From assembly GCF_033958435.1 (NCBI RefSeq), contig NC_134137.1, forward strand, positions 238,002,501 through 238,066,500: DNA of 64,000 bases. Direction: 5' to 3'. The position numbers were made by a program, and so were the translations under genes. Source of the DNA: Carettochelys insculpta. Lineage: Eukaryota; Chordata; Testudines; Carettochelyidae. The notes under the pieces were generated by a model. It saw only the letters and a program-made list of their open reading frames with translations. It was not told where the DNA came from and ran no database searches. This document shows, in pieces, positions 1 through 64,000 of the stretch (position 1 is its first letter; each line of letters opens with the position of its first letter).

Positions 1-54790
<54,790 letters not shown>

Positions 54791-55700
54791 GTTTCCAAAG
54801 AGATCTCCCTCTTTCTCGGATGGAAAAGTTTTGGGGGAAGGGGGGAGGGGAAGGAGGGGGCAAAGGAGGAGGGGTGAGTGGGTGGGAGGCAGACTGCAGG
54901 GCTTTCCAGCTCTCTCCTGCCTCCCTTGAAAGTTTTCTCTCCCCCCCTCCAGCTCTTGATTTCTAGCCTAAAGTTGAAGCAAAAGTGACGCAACTCACTA
55001 GGGCAGGCAGTTCTCTCTCTTGTTATTATGGAGAACAGCAGCTGGTCAGATGTAACATCAAACGCGTTTTTTTCCCTCTATAAGCTAACAAGGAACCAGG
55101 AGGCCCTTGTATAGGGCGCGCACACACACTAAATGACAGCTTCTCCTTTTCTTCCTTCCAGCGACCAAACAAAATCGCTCCAGACTTTCTGCTGCACCGG
55201 GCAATCTGGATCTACAGAAAGTTTTTTTTTTTTCTTAATTGCTTATTGCAAGAACAGCACCGAGTGGCTCAACTAAAATATCAGGCTAGTTTTGTGTGTT
55301 AACCCTGTTGTTTCCTCGCCCGGTGGAGAGCCTCCGGTTTCTTCCAGATCACCAGGTTTTGGAACCGCTCCCCCTACCCCGTCCTTTCCACCCACGCCCC
55401 CGCCCGCAATCCTCCTGACCTGCAACCAGGAGGAAAACTTGGCTTGCCAAAGAAAAACTAAAAGCAAAACGGAGACTGCATAAAAGAAGATTCCAAGGCT
55501 GGCTGATGCTTGTCTGTTTTGCAGTATATTCACGCTGGCGTTGGGAGAGATCTAGCAGTAGCCACAATGCAACTTCCTCGAATAGGTCTCTGTGTTTCTG
55601 ACTAACAGCCACAACTGTTTTAGCACTGCATGGTCACACACACTGATATAGCTTTCTAGGAAATATAACAGGGGGGAGCCAAGGGGTGGATTTGTCCCGA
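54791..55700 (-). promoter_or_regulatory. CCND2: CCND2 5' UTR and promoter region
   Basis: The sequence just upstream of the CCND2 start codon is purine/pyrimidine-skewed and free of transposons. The first 200 bases (about 54,791-54,990) resemble the 5' UTR of vertebrate CCND2 mRNAs, including a GCTTCAACTTTAGGCTAGAA stretch. A CRE/ATF-like TGACGCAA (plus strand) lies at about 54,987-54,994. I see no convincing TATA box at a fixed start site. Together with intron 1 the area forms a GC-rich, moderately CpG-rich block from about 53,150 to 55,600, typical of a CpG-island promoter. The exact transcription start cannot be placed from sequence alone. Confidence 0.65.
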
Positions 55701-58700
55701 ACTCGCGCTCTCTGACTTCCACCCTTCAGCACTGCATTTTTTCCTGCTATAGTTATTCTAACTATCCTTTTTATTGCAATTTTTAAAGTGAGATTTCCAT
55801 CATGCTTGATTTCCTCCGAGGCTTATTCACGTTTAGCTTCTTTTGCATCAATTATTTTACCCACGGAATTTAACTTTTCTTCCGTGTGTTTTTAACCTTT
55901 TCACAGCACACCTCAATTCACTGTCACTCCTCTGTATCCCCCAGCCCATGCAAGGCAGCGTTTTGTGAAGTGTGTCAGATTTCTTGCAGCCCTGCTGGAA
56001 CCAGAGAAAAGGAACTATATGCTCTTAAAGATGGGTTTGCATGAAAAGTAAGGGGGTCCGGCAGAAAGTAAAGAGGTAGATGTGGCTAGCAAGCCTCCTA
56101 GACACCCTTTATGCCCCCCCAGTAAAATGAAGGTGGAGCGAAGGGAAAGAAAATATCACTTTAAAAGTATGAGTTAAGAGTTTGGGGAGCTGCTTCCCCT
56201 CCCTCTATTTGCATAGCCAATAGCTCTGGGGCGTTTGCTGCTGCGCGCTGATTGTTACTGGGCAGATTATATTTTAAGGAAGAAGCATTCCTCACTACAT
56301 CAAAAGAAACCAAGGAGGGGGTGGGGGGAGAAAAAAGACAAATAACGCGCGCGCACACACACACATCCTTCTGACCTTATCAACTGGGGGAAATGAGTAG
56401 CCCATCTACTGTAACAATAATAAAAGATCAGTAATTGCTGATTGGAAATTGGTAATCACCCCCCAACAAAGAAAAACCCCACCCACCCCTTACCCTCAAA
56501 TTACAGGTCAAAACGAAACAGTGTCTGCTGAGGATGAAACTAGCTTTGCGTTGGTTTCACCGCATGAGGAATAAAGTCACATTTAAAAACAAAACAAACC
56601 GATTGGGAGGGATGTTCCCAGCCTGAGGAGCTGCTTTAATGATGGTGTGAAATGTTTGTTTAAAGACAAAAAGGCAATCTGAATCTTGTGTGCAGTACAT
56701 TTGACGTTGGCTGATGAGTAGAGCTATCCTAATAAGGTGTACAGTATGCATATTATCTTCATCCACCTCCTCCCTTCCAAAACGCCACACGTGGGTCGAG
56801 GTGCTTTCAAATCCATGCAAGGTATGGTTTAAATAATTTTTAGCTTCTTAGCACGTCATTGTCTGGGGGGTTATCAGTAAAAGTCCGCAAGAGAAAGCAG
56901 TGGAAACATATCTGCCTTGCGAATTTTGTACTTTATTAAGGCATTTGGGCAAAGAAACAGGGTGGATTCCCCATCCATGCATGCCCATTAAGGTCTTTGA
57001 ACTCAGACTTGTTAGAGGGCGGTATGCTATTCAATGAAAGAGCCTCAGCCTTAACTTCTCCCAGGCATTTCTCCTTGCTATTACCTGGCTGCTCTTATAT
57101 ACGGGGAGCGCGTTGTGTCAGTGAATCACCCCCCAACCCCCCCCCCAAAAAAAAAAAACAACCTCGCTGTATTCACAAGCTCTCTTGCCTGGTTTTGTCG
57201 TCCCCAAGGCAGGAAATTGTGGTTATTTAATATTTTAAAGACGAAGAGGGAGGGATAAGATATCCATTTGACAAAAGTGTCTAAGTTTCACAAGCTGTTA
57301 GTTTTCTGGTTGGATTGGAGAGAATACCACATTGTCAAAAAGCAGAAATCTTTTAAAAGAGAAAACACGCAGGAACCGTCACCTACAACAGCTCCGGATA
57401 GCAGGGGGGCATTCAGGAGGGCATCTCGCACAAATTCTAGTCCAGGTATACTAGTGGAACTTTATTTGTAAATAAAAAACTTGACGAGGGAACATTTCAA
57501 AACCGAGCAAACATTTTGTTGATTTTTTTAATGAAAACCATGCAAATTGCATCTGAAAGGTGCCTTTTACCTACTGAGGTGCGGGGCAGGAAGAGTTAGT
57601 CCTTTCAAAACGCCTGCTTGTGTTCAGTACCCGTTTTCAGCTCCCGACACCTATTCTTTGAAACGCTAACGTTAAAAAGTCTGTGAGGTTCTCAGTTTCC
57701 TCTGCACGGCATAAAAGGGGCTATCGCTTTGACTGTGTGAGAAGATGAGGGTTGTAGCTGTAGTTCTGGGCTGCATGAGAAACCCTGTCATTTTCCGACC
57801 TCTTTGGGAGTGTATTAAAGAATTTAAAGAATAAAGGAGCAAAACCAACTTCCCTCTTAATTTTGTCCTTATGCCCAGGAGCGCTTCTCTAATAAGTCTA
57901 TTTAAAAAAAAAATCCTGCTTAACATTTGGAGACAGCAGATGTTTTAACAGTCTCAATTTAGAGATTAATCGAGTGCCATATGTTGAATACCACCCCCTT
58001 CCCCCGTAAAACTTTTCACACACGCTTTCTCTTCTTCTGATGAGCTGTTTTGGCAGTTAAAGAGCATAAATGATTAAACCAAACACTGAGAGTATTTTTT
58101 TTAAACAGACACGCATTATGCTGATGCCAACACCTTGCAAAAATGACACCCGTTTCTGGAACGGTTGTGTGTGCAGCCTCATGTGGAAATCGCTCCCCGC
58201 AGTGATGCCCTGAGTGCAGCTGCAGCCCGCACACGCATGCTGGATTTTCGCGGAAATTTAACGTCATCCTGCCAATACCCGTTGGAATCATTTTCCCGGG
58301 AAACCAGCGCCTCTGCTGCTGCTGCTGCTCAGTGTCATGTTCCTCCTGAAGGGGTAGGCTCTGCACGAGAGGAGGTGCTGTGCTGCTGTTAACCCTATTG
58401 CAAGGGGTTAAAAGGCTGTAATCCGATCTAAAGCTAAGAGGCGTTGGTTTTAGGAAACCTTTTCTAGTGACGCTATTCATTTGCATTGATAATTGATGCA
58501 ACAATGAACGGTACTTTATTACTGCTCTTTTTCATAGGAAAGCTCTAGGTCATAGGGAGAGCCTTTATTTCGTCTCTTATCTAGGAGGGAGTTTACCCAT
58601 GAGTAATTTTTTTTTCCCCTGCTTCTTTGGAAAAAATAAAGTAACTAAACAGCTTAAAGATATTTCCAAGAGCACCGTTAGATCAGACTTTCTCTTCGAA

Positions 58701-59087
58701 CCACAGACTAACAAATTTGTGCAAGATTTTTTTTCACAAATACATTATTTAAACAGAGGGCTATTTAAATTAAATAAATATTTAATTGCAATGTTATAAC
58801 ATGAACACTGGAGGATTGGGCATTAGAATCTAAAAGTGTAATGGACTAAAAACAATCCATTCCCCACCCCACCCCACAAGTAACTCCCACCAGCTGGATA
58901 TTTTTCTCTCTATTGTCCAAGCGGAGAAAAACGCAGGATGTGCACAAACAGCATGAATCATAAAATGTGAAATAGATTTCAAAATTTTGCAGCTTCAGTG
59001 ATCTCAAATGTCATTTATGAAATCATCTTTGTTAATATGATTTGTAACCTTTCAAAGATGTGTGTCCACAGGCCAATTCAAAGTATG
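55701..59087. other. Upstream flank of CCND2, transposon-poor
   Basis: About 3.4 kb without any recognisable transposon, in contrast to the introns. It includes a mixed CG/CA run at 56,346-56,366, a (CTG)n run at 58,314-58,329, and GC-richer segments around 58,150-58,400. Distal promoter or enhancers may lie here, but no site can be assigned safely. Confidence 0.45.
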
Positions 59088-59089
59088 TA

Positions 59090-59391
59090 CAGGTTGAACC
59101 TCTCTCTGGTACCCTGAGGACCTGACTGGTGCTGAAGGAGAGAATTTCCGGGATGAGGTGAGGTCAATATTGTCTAGCACATTGCCAACATTTCCACTGC
59201 TTACTGGGCTCTTAGAAAACACTTAGGGGTAAATTACAGCACAGAACACTGAAAGCCAGGATTGGTAGCTGTACACAAACTTTATGGGGCCATGGGAGAC
59301 CTGGCCACACCTGTGATGGGTGGTTGTCCAGCTAACTAAAATCATGCCAGATTACAGATGTTGCCGGATGAGAGAGGAGAGGTTTAACCTG
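59090..59391. mobile_element. Tigger/pogo-type MITE with TA duplication
   Basis: It starts CAGGTTGAACCTCTCTCTGG after TA (59,088-59,089) and ends GAGGTTTAACCTG before TA (59,392-59,393). The full interior TTAGAAAACACTTAGGGGTA, AACTTTATGGGGCCATGGGA is conserved. It is the best preserved copy of the family here. Confidence 0.88.
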
Positions 59392-59789
59392 TAGTATAGC
59401 AAAAATTTACCTTCCCACCGCTCCTATTCTTGGTTATGCATGTGTAAATTAGGATTAAAAAATCGTAGCAATGGTGTGCATCTCATCTGCACAGCTAGAG
59501 AAAAGTTTAAATTCTAATTTTATTTCCAATTCTAGGCTCTGTGGGCAAGAAAAGCTATACCATTTGAGATACTTACATAAAATCACCAATGAGGCAAGCA
59601 ACATTTCCCTCCAATAAAATGGCGCCTGCACATTAATGGTGCTTTCATACAGGCAGAGCAGTTAGACTGATAAAGGAATTCCAAGACGAGCTTTGTAATG
59701 AATTTTTAAGTTAATTTTTCCTTCCCACTTTATGCAAAATTCACCTGTTAATGTCTTGTCTTTGTTCATGGAAGTTCCTCAGAGCAAAA

Positions 59790-60466
59790 CTTTCTTTTAC
59801 TCTGTATATACAATGCCAGTACATTGGCACCACAATACTTATTACGATGATTAAATAGTAAACCCCTTTCCAGACTGTTTCCTTCTTCTTCATCACTATC
59901 AGATATGTTCTTCTTCCAAACCATGCATGTCCAACTCTAACAGATCTTCATTGCTCAGAGGCAAAGCACACGACTCCAATGACTCATTAACATAATCAAC
60001 TTCCACTTCCTGGAAGCCTGCTTCCTTTACCAGTTTTACTATTTCATCATGAACACCTGATGTATCACTGAAGCCAAGGAAGGTATGGATTGCAGCAGAA
60101 CGCATTTTTTTCCAAGAACCATTCATTAGGCAGCTAGAAACTTCATCCCAGGTGGAGCCAATTAATAATACAGAGTCGTAAATGCTGCACTTTTTCCAGA
60201 ATTCCAGGACTGTGGGTTTTTCGTCACCATCAGTGTCAGATATGACTTTGTAGAACATCTTTCTCAAATAGCAGGTCTTGAATGTTGCAATCGCACTCTG
60301 ATCCATAGGCTGCAGCAAAGATGTTGTCCTTGGTGGCATGAAAACAATCTTAACCTCGGGACACAGCTGTTCAAAATCAAGATCATGGACATGGGCATTG
60401 TCTAGTATGAGCAGAATCTTGAATGTTAAATTATTTTTCTTTGAGTATTCTTTCATTGTCCAATTA
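59790..60466 (-). pseudogene. Tigger (pogo-type) DDE transposase, C-terminal fragment
   Basis: A 185-codon frame (60,456-59,899) encodes FKILLILDNAHVHDLDFE with the second catalytic Asp at 60,402-60,400, then KIVFMPPRTTSLLQPMDQSA with the third at 60,303-60,301. This is the signature of the Tigger/TIGD transposases (DDE_1). The first catalytic Asp, the helix-turn-helix and CENP-B-type domains are missing: on the N-terminal side the frame runs about three codons beyond (NWT) and then meets hAT DNA. An acidic tail (SDSDEEE) continues after a TGA stop at 59,901-59,899. It could be taken for a TIGD gene, but it is truncated, with no start region. Confidence 0.85.
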
Positions 60467-61725
60467 AAAATTAATCATGATTAATTGCTTTGTTAAATAT
60501 TAATAGAATACCATTTTTTAAATATTTGTGAGTATTTTATACATTTTCAAATAGACTGATTTCAGTTACGACACAGAATACAAAATGTACAGTGTTAATT
60601 GTATAGTCATTTTGATTACATATATTTGCACTGCAAAAAGACAAAAATAGTTTTTTTAAATTCACCCCAGGCAAATACTGTAGTGCCATCTTTTTATCAT
60701 AAAAGATGAATTTATACTGAATTATATACAAAAATAAATACTTTAAAAACAGTGAAAAATTTTAGAACATACAAGTCCACTCAGTCCTAATTTTTGTTCA
60801 GCCATTCACAGATAAATACCCAGTGTATGTCATTTATTTTAAGAATAATTTCACTGCAGGTTTGATAAAACAGAAAAAGGGTACAAATGTGAGATTTCTA
60901 AAAATAGCTACAGCACACAATCCAAAGTCTAAGAAGCTGATGTGCTATCCAAAATCTGAGAGCGATGAGGTGTGGGATATGCTTTCAGAAACATTACAAG
61001 AACACCACTCTGATGCAGAAACTACAGAACCCAAAATACCAAAAAAGAAAACAATCAATCTTCTGCTGATGGCATCTGATTTAGATGATAAAAATGCTTT
61101 GCATTGTTATTGATCAGAATCTGTCATAAGCATAGATGCATGTCCCCTGGAATGCTAGTTTAAGTATAAAGGGACATATGAATCTTTGGCGCATCTGGCA
61201 CATAAATATCTTTTTACATCACCTATAACAGTGCCATGTGAATACCTGTTCTAACTTTCAAGTGACATGGTGAACAAGAAGTGGGTGGCATTATCTCCTG
61301 TTTAATCTCAGCAGTTGGCTGAACACAAAGTAGGACTGAGTGGACTTGTAGGCTCTAAAGATATATATTGTTTTGGTTTTGAGTGCAGTTATGTAATAAC
61401 AAGAAATCTACATTTTTAGACTAAACTTTCAAAATAGGAGATTGCACTACAGTATTTGTTTGAGTTGCAAAATGCTATTTCTTTTGTTTCTCATTTTAAC
61501 AGTGCAAATATTTGTAATAAAAAATAATATAAAATGAGCACTGTACATTTTCCATTCTGTTTTGTAACTGAAATTAATACATACGAAAATGAGGTAAAAC
61601 ATCCCAAATATTTAATACATTCCAGTTGGTATTCTGTTGTGTAATAGTGTTATTAAAACTGCAATTACTCAAAATTAATTTTATCACAATTTTTAATTAA
61701 TCATGTAAGATAACTGCAAGTAATT
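60467..61725 (+). mobile_element. hAT element with long inverted ends, decayed
   Basis: About 250 bp at each end are inverse copies. The left has TTAATCATGATTAATTGC and CAGAATACAAAATGTACAGT, the right has GAGCACTGTACATTTTCC and TTTTAATTAATCATG. The plus strand encodes codons for EHHSDAETTEPKIPKKK (60,990-61,050), then, after stops, YESLAHLAHKYLFTSPITVP and SDMVNKKWVALSP (61,165-61,300). The last is the C-terminal dimerisation segment of hAT transposases. It directly abuts the broken Tigger reading frame. Confidence 0.8.
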
Positions 61726-61754
61726 GACACTCAGTATAGATCTGTATGAATTCT

Positions 61755-61783
61755 TTTTCTTTCTTTCTTTCTTTCTTTCTTTG
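61755..61783. repeat. (TTTC)n microsatellite
   Basis: Seven TTTC units just outside the hAT element. Confidence 0.9.
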
Positions 61784-61984
61784 CGGAAAATTTCATTTTT
61801 GCAGAAGATAGTTGAAAGCAGAACAGGTACAAGTGCGAAGGTTTAATTTTAGTGAGACACCAATATCTGTTATTATTAATAAATAATTATAATTTACTGA
61901 CATACTCTGGTGCATGCTACATTTAACATAGTAATGCTTTGTCACTTTAGTGTTATGGACTACTGAGTTGCTATGAGATCACAG

Positions 61985-62060
61985 AAGAAGGAAGGTCCAA
62001 TGGGTGGCACACTAGCCTGCACTGTGGGAGATCTAGGTTCAGTCTTGCTGCCCCCAGTGA
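61985..62060 (+). repeat. tRNA-derived SINE head (MIR-like)
   Basis: GGTCCAATGGGTGGCACACT and GATCTAGGTTCAGTCTTGC resemble the A and B boxes of the old amniote MIR-type SINE (consensus near TCCAGTGGTTAGGGCACTAG and ACCTGGGTTCAAGTCC). The rest is too diverged to follow. Confidence 0.5.
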
Positions 62061-62877
62061 ACTATACTGAAGTTATTAGCAAAAGTCCCATTAATTTCAA
62101 TAGGGTCAGGATTTCATCCACAGGAATCAATCCTCTCCTGTTATAAATTGTCTGAAATCTATTGACTTGAGTGGAACTATAACAGTTAACATCAGTGGAA
62201 GATCTGTCCCCCAAAGTTTAATTGAGCGAGATTTATTATACCTTTATTTTATTTTTGAAAGTCTGAAAAGGTTTACCATCACTAAATCTAAAGTCTTGAT
62301 TCTTCTCTTTCTTTTGTTAATTTTGAAATAGTGAAATTTCTTTGACTTCACTCTTAATTGCTGCCTAAAAAGTCGCAGGTAATATCTGAGCCCCATTTAC
62401 TAAGCACCCAACAAATACAAACACGCACACTCCTTGCCCTTACAATCTTGTACTAATTATAAACTTTTCAGGGCAGAGATGTCTGTAGTATTCATATGCC
62501 TTGTACAATGCCCAGATATAGTTTGTGTTTAACTAATAATAAGCAACAACATTTTCACTAGCTCATTCTGAGAGATTGTCCATTCAGCGCTGTCCTGACA
62601 AAATAGCTTGCCTTATTCAGGTTGAAGCTTACTTTGTTATTATTAACCTCTAAGTCCAGTTGTGTGATTACTCTGCATGTGCCAGAGAGGGCAATATTTG
62701 TCACTTTTGATACCTTTGCAAAAATAAAAAATTAAAAACCCCAGCCCCCCACTGTTTTCTGGATAAGTGAAAAAAGTAAATCAGCCCTTCCCCCAAAACA
62801 AACCCAAGGGAGACCATCAATCTTCGCAGCTCGTGACTAAATCCATCCCTCCAATAGGTATGGTTTGTCTCCTCCTG
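62061..62877. other. Flank with faint old repeats
   Basis: Phrases such as CTCCTTGCCCTTACAATCTT (about 62,431) and AACTTTTCAGGGCAGAGATG (about 62,463) suggest an old amniote repeat of the same kind as at 30,440. Nothing else is recognised. Confidence 0.4.
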
Positions 62878-62880
62878 ACA

Positions 62881-64000
62881 GGCTTTGTCTACATTACAGC
62901 GATCCATTGACAGATGTTACTGTCGGAAGACATATTCCAACAAAACTTCTGTCGATAGATTGAGGCCACACACAAAAGTGGGTCGCTCTTTTGATCTGCT
63001 CTGTAGACAGAAAGTGGTCAGCCTGCTTGGCTGCTTTCCTTACAGAGCGGGCCCGAGAACCCTGCAGAAGGGGTCACATGGCTGGCAATCCCTTACAGGA
63101 GCCCTGGCCAGGCGTGCTCTTAAAGGACCTCTCCCCAACCCACGTTCCTTGCCCATGCTGAGGCTTGTCTACTTCCTCGAGGGACAGCAGCTGCTACAGC
63201 AGGGCTCACACATCAATTGTGAGAGAAACATCAGCACTGTCCAGTGAACCATGGTGCCAGAGCAGTCCCCTGGCTTGCCCTGGACCCAGTCAGAGCTGCT
63301 GGAGCTGCTGGTCACCCTGATTCTGGCCATCCTCCACCTCCTCTGGTGGGATGTGCCCCTCACCACCATCAAGCAGCATGCACTCAATGCCCCAGGGCCC
63401 CACCTGTGCTCACCCTGCTGGGTGATCAGGTGGGTCTGAAGGTACACCACCAGTGCCGACTGGTGGGACCATCTCATCATGGGCCAGTGGGATGACCAGC
63501 AGTGGCTTCAGAATTTCCGAATAAGAAAGGACACCTTCCTGGAGCTCTGCGCCTGGCTCGCCCGCACCCTCCAGAGGGAGGACACACAGATGTGGCCCGT
63601 CATCCTTGTGGAGAAGTAAGTGGCCATCACCCTCTGGAAGCACATCATCCCGGACAGCTACCGCTTCTCTGGGAACCAGTTTGGTGTGGGCAAGTCCACC
63701 GTCAAGATAATCCTCATGCAGGTCAGGCATGCTCAGGACACAGATCCTGCAGGTGGGGAGCAGGGCTCCTGCCCAAGGAGGACCCTTAGGGAGTGGGGTT
63801 TGCAGTGGACCCTCAGGGTGTGCAGGGACTATGCTGTTGCACCCTCAGACAGACCTGCTGCTGTAGGGGATGGGCTCATGGGAGAGAGACACCCAGAGGG
63901 CTTGGGGTGGGGCGGAGAGAGTCTGGGAGGGGCTGAGGAAACCCCCATGGCCCAGGGCCTACTTCCCTTAGTTCTTCACATATGTGTTCAGTCTCTTCTT
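62881..64000 (+). mobile_element. Coding PIF/Harbinger element, right end outside window
   Basis: It starts GGCTTTGTCTACATTACAGC after ACA (62,878-62,880). The first 100 bp match the inverse of MITE copy F (TATTCCAACAAAACTTCTGTC). A leader with CTCTTAAAGGACCTCTCCCC, similar to MITE copies A and B, leads to a transposase frame. The element is cut by the window edge. Confidence 0.8.
63251..64000 (+). pseudogene. HARBI1-like Harbinger transposase, two in-frame stops, truncated
   Basis: From ATG 63,251 (context ACCATGG) one frame encodes a hydrophobic leader (SELLELLVTLILAILHLLWW), then SADWWDHLIMGQWDDQQWLQ, then RKDTFLELCAWLARTLQRED and PDSYRFSGNQFGVGKSTV. This is the N-terminal half of the turtle Harbinger transposase. 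Stops lie at 63,437 (TGA, probably a decayed Arg codon) and 63,617 (TAA). After LMQV at about 63,721 the match ends. CAG|GTCAGGC could be an intron donor. The DDE core would lie right of the window. Confidence 0.8.

Noticed and set aside
59899..60456. Possible domesticated TIGD-type gene
   Set aside because: The frame is open for 185 codons, but the DNA-binding half and first catalytic residue are missing, the 5' side is foreign hAT DNA, and there is no promoter or splice context.

Overview
The window is vertebrate nuclear DNA, almost certainly from a turtle. It has one recognisable host gene, cyclin D2 (CCND2), on the minus strand, with very large introns full of transposable-element remains. 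The turtle assignment is inference. It rests on a tRNA-derived SINE with a CR1-like tail (32,095-32,323) that resembles the Cry SINEs of cryptodiran turtles, several CR1 3' ends, many palindromic elements ending in GGCTACGTCTACAC-type repeats, a Penelope-like element and a DIRS element. The repeat mix reminds me of softshell turtles, but I cannot prove that from sequence alone.

CCND2 layout (minus strand, so transcription runs right to left): promoter and 5' UTR just above 54,790; exon 1 54,790-54,596; exon 2 53,145-52,930; exon 3 50,108-49,949; exon 4 37,520-37,372; and the first 58 bases of exon 5 at 58-1, where the window cuts the gene. The coding exon lengths are 195, 216, 160 and 149 nt, the reading frame joins cleanly at every junction, and 259 codons can be read. 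The C-terminus, stop codon and 3' UTR lie outside the window. Introns 1-4 are about 1.45, 2.8, 12.4 and 37.3 kb.

Intron 4 (59-37,371) is mainly a transposon archive. From left to right it holds: an antisense CR1; Harbinger MITEs with 3-bp target duplications; a long LTR and a pogo/Tigger-type MITE inside another Harbinger MITE; a CR1; a PIF/Harbinger transposase gene split by an RTE-type LINE that is itself split by a Harbinger MITE; a DIRS retrotransposon that has lost its reverse transcriptase; hAT MITEs, one with a perfect 8-bp duplication; a Penelope-like element with inverted arms sitting in a fold-back MITE; and another CR1 followed by the tRNA SINE. Intron 3 (37,521-49,948) holds more MITEs, including a Harbinger MITE nested in a Tigger-type MITE, a CR1 fragment and a pogo-like element close to exon 3.

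Upstream of CCND2 (about 55,000-64,000) there is GC-rich promoter DNA, roughly 3.5 kb with no recognisable repeat, a Tigger-type MITE, a truncated Tigger transposase abutting a hAT element with long inverted ends, and at the right edge a larger Harbinger element carrying a transposase gene with two stop codons. The ends of that element closely resemble a short MITE at 15,614-15,880, so the window seems to hold both a coding member and a deleted derivative of one family. Apart from CCND2 I see no intact protein-coding gene, no functional RNA gene, and nothing bacterial or CRISPR-like.
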